From: Nitrospira sp.
GTDB taxonomy: Bacteria; Nitrospirota; Nitrospiria; Nitrospirales; Nitrospiraceae
DNA: 64,000 nucleotides
NCBI GenBank assembly: GCA_024998565.1
Contig: JACOEM010000014.1
Coordinates: forward strand, 1 to 64,000
Direction: 5' to 3'
A program made the translations under genes and the position numbers. The stretch's first letter is position 1. Every line of letters starts with the position of its first letter. Below, piece after piece: positions 6,999 to 12,829 of the stretch. Under the pieces are notes generated by a model that had not been told where the DNA came from, ran no database searches, and worked only from the letters and a program-made list of their open reading frames with translations.

Positions 6999-8152
6999 AA
7001 CTACTGTCTTTAACCAGTTATCTGACGTTCATCTGGGGACTCTTGTTCTCCATCTGCCTGACGCCGGTGGAATCCTTAGGCCAGACAACGACGCAATATT
7101 CTCGGGTCGTCGCCCAGGCCGAACGCATTGCCTATCTAGCCGCACAACGCTCTGCCTTGGCCTCTCAAGTCGCCACGGCAGCCCTGGCGCCTTCTGCTGC
7201 CTCGTTGGCCGTTCGCATGGTGGCGGGCCCTATTGGTTGGGCGGCCCTCGGAGTCAGTGCAGGCTTGGTGCTCGCCCAGATGTACTATTCACAGCCGGAT
7301 CTGGCCGCCATCAAACAGGCGGCGTCTCCCCCGACAGGCAACTGGACCTATTCGTACAATGGGCAGACCTACACCATTCCGAATCACAACATCGCGGGAA
7401 GTCCCGCTCCCGCACCAGTCTGTCCCGGTGGGCTCATGTTTGGCTATTTGGGCAGTCCGACGCCGGGCATGACCTCCGCCGGGCCTTCCAACTGGTGGTG
7501 TCCGCCTTCGCCTGCGCAACAAGCCACGGGCACGCCCAGCGCATCGGACATTCAGCAGTATCTGCTGGCGCAATCACCCAGTTCACCCGATGCCATCGAA
7601 CAACATACGAGCCCCGTCGGCACCACCGGTACCACGCAACCGGCAGACAACACGACCTCACAACCGGTCAGTCCGACCGAGATGCCGACGACGGTAAAAC
7701 CGAAGCCCGTACCAGCCGGGGATATCGTGGTGGCAGACAACGTGCCGCCTCCGGCCAGCACCCCACAGCAGAATACGCAACAGCAGACCACCACGACGAC
7801 GACGACAACGACGCAGAATCCGGACGGCTCGACGACGCAACAAGAAGAAACCCAGGCGACCACCTCTTGTTCCGTGGGATCTCATGAAAGCCGGACCTTC
7901 GGAACAGTCCTCCAGGAACATCAGACCCGCTGGGGCACGAGTGGCCTGCTTGGCACCCTGAACCTGCTCAAATCCCTGACCTGGCCTTCCACCTTGCCGG
8001 TAATTGCCTTGCCCTCCGCCTTCTTTGGGAGCCAGCAAGTCGATTTCAACCAATGGGCCTGGTTCTTCACCGTGCTCCGAACACTGGTCATTGCGACGGC
8101 GTCGATTGCCGCGTACCGCATCATTTTTGTCGGTGGAGGCCAGACGACATGA
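6995..8152 (+). CDS. pIII/TspB-like phage adsorption protein
   Basis: The GTG at 6995 gives a signal peptide (KLLSLTSYLTFIWGLLFSI). The 385-residue product then has an Ala-rich helical region, a segment rich in Pro, Ser and Thr, and a low-complexity linker of at least nine threonines plus NPDGSTT around residues 265-285. A last domain and a C-terminal transmembrane helix (VLRTLVIATASIAAYRIIFV) end the protein. Signal peptide, flexible linker and membrane anchor are the architecture of pIII-type tip adhesins, which bind the host pilus and release the finished virion. The NPDG-Thr linker is typical of TspB-like inovirus proteins. An upstream extension without signal peptide is less likely. Confidence 0.75.
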   Translation: MKLLSLTSYLTFIWGLLFSICLTPVESLGQTTTQYSRVVAQAERIAYLAAQRSALASQVATAALAPSAASLAVRMVAGPIGWAALGVSAGLVLAQMYYSQPDLAAIKQAASPPTGNWTYSYNGQTYTIPNHNIAGSPAPAPVCPGGLMFGYLGSPTPGMTSAGPSNWWCPPSPAQQATGTPSASDIQQYLLAQSPSSPDAIEQHTSPVGTTGTTQPADNTTSQPVSPTEMPTTVKPKPVPAGDIVVADNVPPPASTPQQNTQQQTTTTTTTTTQNPDGSTTQQEETQATTSCSVGSHESRTFGTVLQEHQTRWGTSGLLGTLNLLKSLTWPSTLPVIALPSAFFGSQQVDFNQWAWFFTVLRTLVIATASIAAYRIIFVGGGQTT

Positions 8153-8424
8153 CCGCCATTCTGACGCTCATCTATTGCTGGCTGCAGGAGTTCTTCTTCT
8201 CCCTCACGGATTGGGGATTAAGCATCTGGGATTCGCTGCTCTCCGTGGCGGACAGCACGCTCGCCGCCATTGGGACGGCAGGGCTCACCCTGCCGCTGAT
8301 TCCCGATCAATATGCGTGGGTGCTGGGCGCGACGGGCATGAGTCAGGGGCTGGCCATCGTGGCGAGCGCCATGGGGACTCGGTTCATCCTGCAAACCATT
8401 CCATTTGTGCGGTGGGGCTCATGA
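8149..8424 (+). CDS. pVI-like minor coat protein (DUF2523-type)
   Basis: A 91-residue hydrophobic protein that starts in ATGA overlap with the adhesin and ends in ATGA overlap with the next small gene. Three helices are predicted by eye, ending in a Gly/Ala-rich stretch and IPFVRWGS. In inoviruses the gene between the adhesin and Zot encodes the pVI equivalent, which sits with pIII at the virion end and helps its release from the inner membrane. Confidence 0.7.
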   Translation: MTAILTLIYCWLQEFFFSLTDWGLSIWDSLLSVADSTLAAIGTAGLTLPLIPDQYAWVLGATGMSQGLAIVASAMGTRFILQTIPFVRWGS

Positions 8425-8507
8425 ACCAGCTAGTGATGGGCTGGGCCTATGCCTGGACGGTCGTCTTAGCCCTCTGGATCTGGGTGTATCTCAGGAGTCT
8501 CCGATGA
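8421..8507 (+). CDS. 28-residue single-helix phage membrane protein
   Basis: ATG at 8421 opens a 28-codon frame that overlaps the pVI-like stop and the Zot start, both in ATGA. The product is one Trp-rich transmembrane helix with a positively charged tail (RSLR). Overlaps at both ends strongly suggest that it is translated. It may be a minor coat or an assembly accessory; no homology can be claimed at this length. Confidence 0.6.
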   Translation: MNQLVMGWAYAWTVVLALWIWVYLRSLR

Positions 8508-9511
8508 TCGAACTGTATGAAGGGGTCCCAGGCTCCGGCAAGTCCTATCACGCGATCTGCGAGAAGTTTCTGCCCTGGGTCCGGCAAGGGCGACGACTCT
8601 ATATCGCGGTTGATGGAATCTATCTGGATCGGTTGGCACTGTTTACTGGAATTGGTCTGGAACAACTCGAACAACAGATCACGCTCTGGAAGGACTCCGT
8701 CGAAGTCTTGCAAGCGTTTCAGCATGTCGAGCCGGGCTCTGCCGTGATTATCGACGAAGCTCAGACCGTCTTTCGGTCCATGCAGAAGGTGGAGCCGGGT
8801 CTGCTGCGCTGGCTCGAAACGCACCGGCATTACGGCGTGGACATTCTGCTCATGAGCCAGGATTTTCGCCAGATGTCCCAGGGCGTCACGCGACTCATTG
8901 AAGCGACCGTCAAGTTTCGGAAGCTGGCCTTCGTCGGTCTGTCGAAAAAGTATCAGGGCAAGGTGCGTGGGAACCCGGAAGATAACGAAGTCATCCGGGC
9001 CTTTGTCGGCACGTACTCGCCAGCGATCTACGCCTACTATTCGAGTTATGCGTCGGCGGCGATTCGGGAGGAGAAACGTAGTCATACCGTCTTCAAGTCC
9101 GCTCGGGTGGCGATCGGCATTGCCGCAGGCCTGTTTGCCATCGGCCTCATGTTCTGGCGGCCCTGGTCATCGCTGAGTTCCACCAAGCCGACACCTGCAG
9201 CTGGGGCGACCTCTATCCCGAACGTGGCGGCGGGGGCAGTCCCTTCCGGCTCTGCAAGCCTGCTCAACCCGTTGGGCATAGCTCCGTCGGTGAGCGTGAC
9301 TCCGCCAGCACCCAGGCGAACCGTCCGAATCCTCGGCGGGGCCGGAATGAGCAAGAACCGTCAAGGCTGGCGCTATCTCTTGGACAGCGGCGAGATCCTC
9401 ACGGCCGCGCAGATTACCGGACGGTACGGCCTTATGGTCTCGGAAGTTTATGAAGATGGCTCGATTCGGCTCATCGGTGAAGGAGTGTTCTATGGACCTG
9501 CCGGCGGTTGA
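8504..9511 (+). CDS. zot: Zot/pI-family phage assembly ATPase
   Basis: Residues 7-14 (GVPGSGKS) are a Walker A motif and AVIIDEAQ near residue 85 is the Walker B, both in the form typical of Zot (zonular occludens toxin) and pI. A transmembrane helix (VAIGIAAGLFAIGLMFW) separates the cytoplasmic ATPase from a periplasmic Pro/Ala-rich part and a small C-terminal domain. The length of 335 is usual. The protein drives extrusion of the virion through the inner membrane and is the marker gene of inoviruses. No pIV secretin is seen, so the phage probably uses a host outer-membrane channel. Confidence 0.92.
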   Translation: MIELYEGVPGSGKSYHAICEKFLPWVRQGRRLYIAVDGIYLDRLALFTGIGLEQLEQQITLWKDSVEVLQAFQHVEPGSAVIIDEAQTVFRSMQKVEPGLLRWLETHRHYGVDILLMSQDFRQMSQGVTRLIEATVKFRKLAFVGLSKKYQGKVRGNPEDNEVIRAFVGTYSPAIYAYYSSYASAAIREEKRSHTVFKSARVAIGIAAGLFAIGLMFWRPWSSLSSTKPTPAAGATSIPNVAAGAVPSGSASLLNPLGIAPSVSVTPPAPRRTVRILGGAGMSKNRQGWRYLLDSGEILTAAQITGRYGLMVSEVYEDGSIRLIGEGVFYGPAGG

Positions 9512-9599
9512 GACGATGACCTATTTCACGGCGATTTTCTGGTTGGGTGGCTTCGCCGTGGGACTGATTATCAAACTAATCCTGCCTCAGAGTCACTGA
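9492..9599 (+). CDS. 35-residue phage membrane protein after zot
   Basis: ATG at 9492 lies within the last codons of zot (20-base overlap), after GAAGGAGTG. The 35-residue product has one hydrophobic helix (TAIFWLGGFAVGLIIKLIL) and a short polar tail. It could be a further minor coat protein; its place just before the major coat gene agrees with that. Function is not known. Confidence 0.55.
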   Translation: MDLPAVETMTYFTAIFWLGGFAVGLIIKLILPQSH

Positions 9600-9608
9600 G
9601 GCGCTCGA

Positions 9609-9650
9609 CCGTCGGCGAGGAGTCCGACGGCGTGGGTGGACGTGCCCACC
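9609..9650 (+). promoter_or_regulatory. Two tandem hairpins before the major coat gene
   Basis: CCGTCGG (9609-9615) pairs with CCGACGG (9624-9630), and GGTGG (9635-9639) pairs with CCACC (9646-9650). They fill the only non-coding gap in the capsid operon, just before the strong coat ribosome-binding site. Such structures could protect the coat mRNA or mark processing, which would help make the coat protein in large excess. Confidence 0.45.
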
Positions 9651-9672
9651 ACACAGCATAAGGAGGTGCGTT

Positions 9673-9885
9673 ATGAAGGGATGGGCTTGGGTGAAAGGGC
9701 TCGGTGGCGTGCTCATGGCGTTCGTGTTCGCCCTGGGCCTGCCGGCGCTGTCACAGGCGCAGTTGTTTCCGGTCTCGGCGGATGTGGCCACGGTGCGGGC
9801 CGATCTGCTCTTGTGGGCCACGGCCTTGATTGGCGTGGCGCTGGCGATCTACGCCTTTAAGCGCGTCCGCGCGATTGTGGGCTAG
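9673..9885 (+). CDS. Major coat protein (pVIII-like) with signal peptide
   Basis: A 70-residue precursor with an ideal AAGGAGGTG ribosome-binding site. Residues 1-29 form a signal peptide with a basic start and an S-Q-A cleavage site, leaving a 41-residue mature protein. That protein has an amphipathic start with acidic residues, a single hydrophobic helix (LLLWATALIGVALAIYAF) and a basic end (KRVRAIV) that would contact DNA. This is the pVIII design, followed directly by a terminator, as in other filamentous phages. The charge layout is as expected for inside-out packing around ssDNA. Confidence 0.85.
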   Translation: MKGWAWVKGLGGVLMAFVFALGLPALSQAQLFPVSADVATVRADLLLWATALIGVALAIYAFKRVRAIVG

Positions 9886-9896
9886 GTAGGCCCATC

Positions 9897-9930
9897 GAGG
9901 CAGGCTGGCAGCAGCCTGCCTCCTTTTCCA
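9897..9930 (+). terminator. Rho-independent-type terminator after the coat gene
   Basis: GAGGCAGGCTG pairs with CAGCCTGCCTC (11 base pairs, 4-base loop) and is followed by CTTTTCC. It lies 11 bases past the coat stop codon. The short T-run suggests partial termination, which would let some transcripts reach the second coat-like gene. Confidence 0.75.
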
Positions 9931-9972
9931 GCGACAAACCAAGAATGAGAATGATGACCAAGGAGAGGGCGC

Positions 9973-10101
9973 ATGACGGCTTCACAAATCCAGACCATCG
10001 GCAATGCGTTGGCTGCCGACCTCGTCGCCTGGGGCACGGCCGCGATCGGGCTCGCCTTGGTGGCCGCTGGGGCCGCCTGGGTGTTGCGGCTCCTGCGCTA
10101 A
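9973..10101 (+). CDS. Second coat-like protein without signal peptide
   Basis: ATG at 9973 follows AAGGAGAGGGCGC. The 42-residue product aligns without gaps to the mature part of the major coat protein over the last 28 residues, with 11 identities by hand count, including ADL, W, TA, IG and AL in both. It has no signal peptide, like the coat of phage Pf3, and ends in two arginines. It may be an alternative or minor coat inserted directly into the membrane. It overlaps the RadC-like gene tail to tail by 4 bases. Confidence 0.65.
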   Translation: MTASQIQTIGNALAADLVAWGTAAIGLALVAAGAAWVLRLLR

Positions 10102-10601
10102 GCGCCGGGCCAGCCCTGGTCGGCAAAGCTGTAGTAGCGCTCCTCGGCGAGAACAAGATGATCCAGCAGCGGAATGCCGAACAGATCAGCCGCCTCGCGC
10201 AGCCGTTTGGTCAGCACACGATCTTCCGGGCTGGGCGTGCTATCGCCGGAGGGGTGATTGTGCGCGCATATCCAGGCGCCGGCATTCATGAGGATCAGCG
10301 GCTTGAAGACTTCGCGTGGATGCACAATGGCCAAGGTCAGCGATCCAGTGGAGACCACATTGATCCCAATGAGCCCATGCTTCGCATCCAGGCCACAGAT
10401 GAGGAACTGCTCCCGGTCGAGACCCGCAAACAAAGGCCGGAGGATCGCCGCAGCGCCTTCCGACGTATGCACCGATTCCGCAGCTGGAATGGCACGGCCC
10501 TCGCGCACGAGGGTCACACGGTACCGAGGGATTCCGTATTTGCGAACCGGTTTCAGTGGCTGTACACCGTTCGAGGAACCGAGAGAGCTATCAACGGACA
10601 T
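10098..10601 (-). CDS. RadC-like JAB/MPN-domain protein
   Basis: The 167-residue protein holds the JAMM metal motif HNHPSGDSTPSPED (two histidines and an aspartate that bind zinc) in a RadC-type domain. It lacks the N-terminal helix-hairpin-helix of chromosomal RadC, and such short versions are common on phages and integrative elements. The ribosome-binding site AAGGAGG precedes the ATG at 10601. It is the only minus-strand gene of the prophage, so it is likely expressed independently. The biochemical role of the family is unsettled; functions in DNA processing or against host defence have been proposed. Confidence 0.8.
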   Translation of the reverse strand: MSVDSSLGSSNGVQPLKPVRKYGIPRYRVTLVREGRAIPAAESVHTSEGAAAILRPLFAGLDREQFLICGLDAKHGLIGINVVSTGSLTLAIVHPREVFKPLILMNAGAWICAHNHPSGDSTPSPEDRVLTKRLREAADLFGIPLLDHLVLAEERYYSFADQGWPGA

Positions 10602-10629
10602 GTCCGCCTCCTTCTGAAATTATGTTCTA

Positions 10630-10659
10630 GCCCCACCCTTCACCAACCAAGGGTGGGGC
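10630..10659. repeat. Strong hairpin in the prophage non-coding region
   Basis: GCCCCACCCTT pairs perfectly with AAGGGTGGGGC around an 8-base loop. It stands just upstream of the RadC-like start on the other strand. It could act as a terminator, but no T-run follows in either direction. As a single-stranded DNA fold it may belong to the phage origin or packaging region. Confidence 0.55.
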
Positions 10660-10687
10660 GTAACGAAGGAGGCGGCACGGGGCTCTC

Positions 10688-10752
10688 GCAGCGGGCAGGC
10701 CTGGAGGGGCGGAGACCGGTACGGAGGGGACCGGGAAGGCCTGTCCCGCTGC
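10688..10752. repeat. Long nested hairpin, candidate packaging signal or origin
   Basis: GCAGCGGGCAGGCCT (10688-10702) is complementary to AGGCCTGTCCCGCTGC (10737-10752) apart from a one-base bulge. Inside the loop CCGGT and ACCGG form a second stem. Filamentous phages carry such imperfect hairpins in their one large non-coding region, where they serve as packaging signal and minus-strand origin. The stretch 10602-10861 holds no gene and is the largest non-coding gap of this prophage. Confidence 0.55.
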
Positions 10753-10861
10753 TCCTTAGCCACGGGTCGCACCCGTTGTGCTCTTGAAGACTGAGGGACA
10801 GGTTGGAGTCATAGATAGCATTATCCGGAAGAGGGTAATGCTTAATGCTAGGAATACATTC

Positions 10862-11179
10862 ATGACTGATTATCAATCTGCGATAGACAAGCTCTCAAAA
10901 AGTCTAGAACGGATACCGAGGTCAGAATTGCCCGTCGTGCTGGGAGAGCTGGAGCGTATTAAGGCGGTTATTTGGGCAGAGTTTATGACCACGGAGAAGG
11001 GGCAACCAGACGAGGCTTTGCTCGACATGTCAGATGTCGCTGTACGATTAAACATTCCTTTGTCACGGGCCTATGAACTTGTACGCCAAGGCAAATTGAG
11101 GGGTGTGCGGGTCGGAAAATATGTGCGCGTTCTACCAACAGTGCTCAAAGAGTATCAGGCCTCGCTCGCTACAGCATAA
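10862..11179 (+). CDS. Excisionase-like HTH protein
   Basis: The 105-residue product has an N-terminal helical part and a C-terminal helix-turn-helix of the excisionase/MerR-like type (LLDMSDVAVRLNIPLSRAYE, then RQGKLRGVRVGKYVRVLP). It sits 56 bases before the integrase, the usual place for the directionality factor that controls excision. ATG codons at 10838 and 10862 are both possible; AGGA precedes the latter. It may also regulate the integrase promoter. Confidence 0.65.
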   Translation: MTDYQSAIDKLSKSLERIPRSELPVVLGELERIKAVIWAEFMTTEKGQPDEALLDMSDVAVRLNIPLSRAYELVRQGKLRGVRVGKYVRVLPTVLKEYQASLATA

Positions 11180-11235
11180 GCGGCTGGATGCTCGTCCTGC
11201 GCTTGTGGTAACGTCTGGTCGGGGAGTAATTTTTG

Positions 11236-12510
11236 ATGGCCTGTATTCGTAAACGTCGAGGCAAGTGGATTGCGGATTGGCGAGATGGTTTTGGAAATCG
11301 GAAGTGGAAGACTTTCGAGACACGTCGGCAGGCTGAAGACTTTCTTGATCAGGAAAGACCAAAGGCCAGACAATGGCAACGTTCGGCAGTTCCACTCGAT
11401 ACGACGGTAGCCACCTACAAAACTCGCTGGCTCGCTTCGATTCAGCCAACCATAAAACATAGAACCTACGTCGGCTATGATCGGCTACTGACAGTTCATG
11501 TCATCCCTGTTCTAGGCTCCATTCCGGTACAGCGTCTCCACAGATCCCAAATAAAAGATTTCCTCGCCTCGAAGCTTGTTGTTGTTGGACCGAATTCGCT
11601 CACGAAGAACACGGTTCGCAATATTCATGCGACCTTGCGGGCCATGCTTCGTGCTGCGGTTGATGATGGGTTATTGACAAATAATCCCGCCGAGAAGTTG
11701 GGGCGACAGTTACGGTTGGTCACTCCGAAGGTGACGCGACAAGAAAACATTAAGTCCATGACTCGTGAACAGCGACAGTGCTTTCTGGTGCAGGCACAAC
11801 AGGACTGTCCTCGGCTCTATCCACTCTTCGCAACGTTGGCAGGCACCGGCATGCGGCTAGGGGAGGTGGTCGCACTTCAATGGAGCGATCTGGATTATTC
11901 GAGTCGAGAGCTAAGAATCGAACGGGCGTTCTCGGATCATGCAACACATGGAGGGATACAGACACCCAAGTCAGGCCATGGGCGAACTGTCGATCTGTCC
12001 CGTAGCCTCATAGAGATTTTGAAAGCTCACGAGTGTTTGACGAGGCTTCCGGCCGCCCCGACAAAGCGGATTGCGGTTCCCGATTGGGTTTTCCCCACGA
12101 GCGGGGGAAAGCCTTTTGATGGCACAAATCTTCGTCGCGTAATGAGGGACATTTTAAAGAAGGCATCGCTTCCCTCGCACTTCACCCCACATTGCTTGAG
12201 GCACACCTATGCTTCCCTCATGCTGCAACAGGGCGAGTCCATCGTCTATGTTCAGCGGCAGCTTGGGCATGCGAGCATTCAGCTCACGGTCGATACGTAT
12301 GGAAAATGGTTACCGATGGGCAATAAAGGTGCGGTGGATCGCCTGGACGGCGAAAGTGGTAGCAGAACGGTAGCAACAGGTATTCGTGGAAATAGTCCTT
12401 CCTCTATTCCTTCTATCCAACCTTCTGATAGTTCAATGTATTTTATGGAGCTGGCGAGAGGAATCGAACCCCCAACCGGCGGTTTACAAAACCGCTGCTC
12501 TGCCAATTGA
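11236..12510 (+). CDS. Tyrosine recombinase (phage integrase)
   Basis: A 424-residue integrase with an N-terminal arm-binding and SAM-like core-binding half (to about residue 170) and a C-terminal catalytic domain. Catalytic residues are visible: Arg in GTGMRLGEV, the Lys region in TPKSGHGRTVDL, HCLRHTY (His-x-x-Arg), LGH and the nucleophile Tyr in TVDTYGKW. The last 22 or so residues are read from the antisense strand of tRNA-Thr, so the C-terminus after integration is donated by the host att site. It should join phage and chromosomal att sites at that tRNA. GGGGAG precedes the ATG; a TTG lies one codon upstream. Confidence 0.92.
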   Translation: MACIRKRRGKWIADWRDGFGNRKWKTFETRRQAEDFLDQERPKARQWQRSAVPLDTTVATYKTRWLASIQPTIKHRTYVGYDRLLTVHVIPVLGSIPVQRLHRSQIKDFLASKLVVVGPNSLTKNTVRNIHATLRAMLRAAVDDGLLTNNPAEKLGRQLRLVTPKVTRQENIKSMTREQRQCFLVQAQQDCPRLYPLFATLAGTGMRLGEVVALQWSDLDYSSRELRIERAFSDHATHGGIQTPKSGHGRTVDLSRSLIEILKAHECLTRLPAAPTKRIAVPDWVFPTSGGKPFDGTNLRRVMRDILKKASLPSHFTPHCLRHTYASLMLQQGESIVYVQRQLGHASIQLTVDTYGKWLPMGNKGAVDRLDGESGSRTVATGIRGNSPSSIPSIQPSDSSMYFMELARGIEPPTGGLQNRCSAN

Positions 12511-12521
12511 GCTACGCCAGC
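12446..12521 (-). tRNA. tRNA-Thr (anticodon UGU)
   Basis: The minus strand folds into a complete 76-base cloverleaf: acceptor GCTGGCG/CGCCAGC, D-arm GCTC/GAGC, anticodon stem GCGGT/ACCGC around TTTGTAA (anticodon TGT), T-arm with TTCGATT and an encoded CCA end. Discriminator base is U. The 3' end faces the prophage, which means that the phage brought a copy of this end to restore the gene after integration. The integrase frame overlaps it from the other strand up to the D-arm. Confidence 0.95.
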
Positions 12522-12829
12522 CCGAGAGATCAGCTATCTGATTTACTATCTAAAGAATCTGAAAGGAAGATTGCGAACCCTACAATTCTTCTTCTCACCT
12601 GTCAAGATCTAGGCCGGGTGCAATTTAAGAGAAAGGCTTTCTTTGTGCAGGGTCTGATGACTCAACGATGCAGGCCATCCTTACTTTCACTTGAATAAAG
12701 TTTCAATTCCCAATAAGCTAATTCTGTGTTCAACCCTTCGACGAGAGAGTTGTTTCTCGTAGTGCGTTCTGATCATCCTTGTAGAGCCAAACCTGATTTC
12801 TTTGGTCCCCTCAGAGAGGAGTGCCCTTG
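12522..12829. other. Intergenic region between tRNA-Thr and the flagellar block
   Basis: This region should hold the tRNA promoter (read leftwards) and the promoter of the NtrC-type gene. A 63-codon frame starting inside the tRNA is not credible as a gene. No sigma-54 or sigma-28 match was found before the gene at 12830, so it may use a housekeeping promoter. Confidence 0.35.

Larger units (their letters stand above)
4971..12521 (+). mobile_element. Integrated filamentous phage (inovirus) at tRNA-Thr
   Basis: The order Rep, ssDNA-binding-type protein, small hydrophobic protein, pIII-like adhesin with TM anchor, pVI-like protein, Zot/pI ATPase, signal-peptide coat protein and terminator is the inovirus hallmark. 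Most morphogenesis genes overlap by 4-20 bases on the plus strand. Accessory genes (a RadC-like gene on the minus strand, an HTH protein and a tyrosine integrase) follow, and the integrase frame ends inside tRNA-Thr. The left limit is approximate: I placed it at the palindrome and direct repeats before the first HTH gene, because no second copy of the tRNA end was found. No disrupted gene is evident, so the phage may be functional. Confidence 0.85.

Noticed and set aside
7780..7812. Triplet-repeat expansion as a separate repeat feature
   Set aside because: The ACG/ACC-rich run encodes the threonine linker of the adhesin and is best described as part of that protein.
7552..7863. Minus-strand frame over the threonine-repeat region
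   Set aside because: It is a shadow of the Thr/Asp-rich linker of the adhesin gene, giving a valine-run protein without a ribosome-binding site.
9945..10787. Long plus-strand frame of 280 codons over the RadC-like gene
   Set aside because: It runs antisense to a clear JAMM-domain gene, has no family signature and starts upstream of the leaderless coat gene.
12507..12698. 63-codon frame starting inside tRNA-Thr
   Set aside because: It begins in the D-arm of the tRNA and covers its promoter; no ribosome-binding site or similarity.
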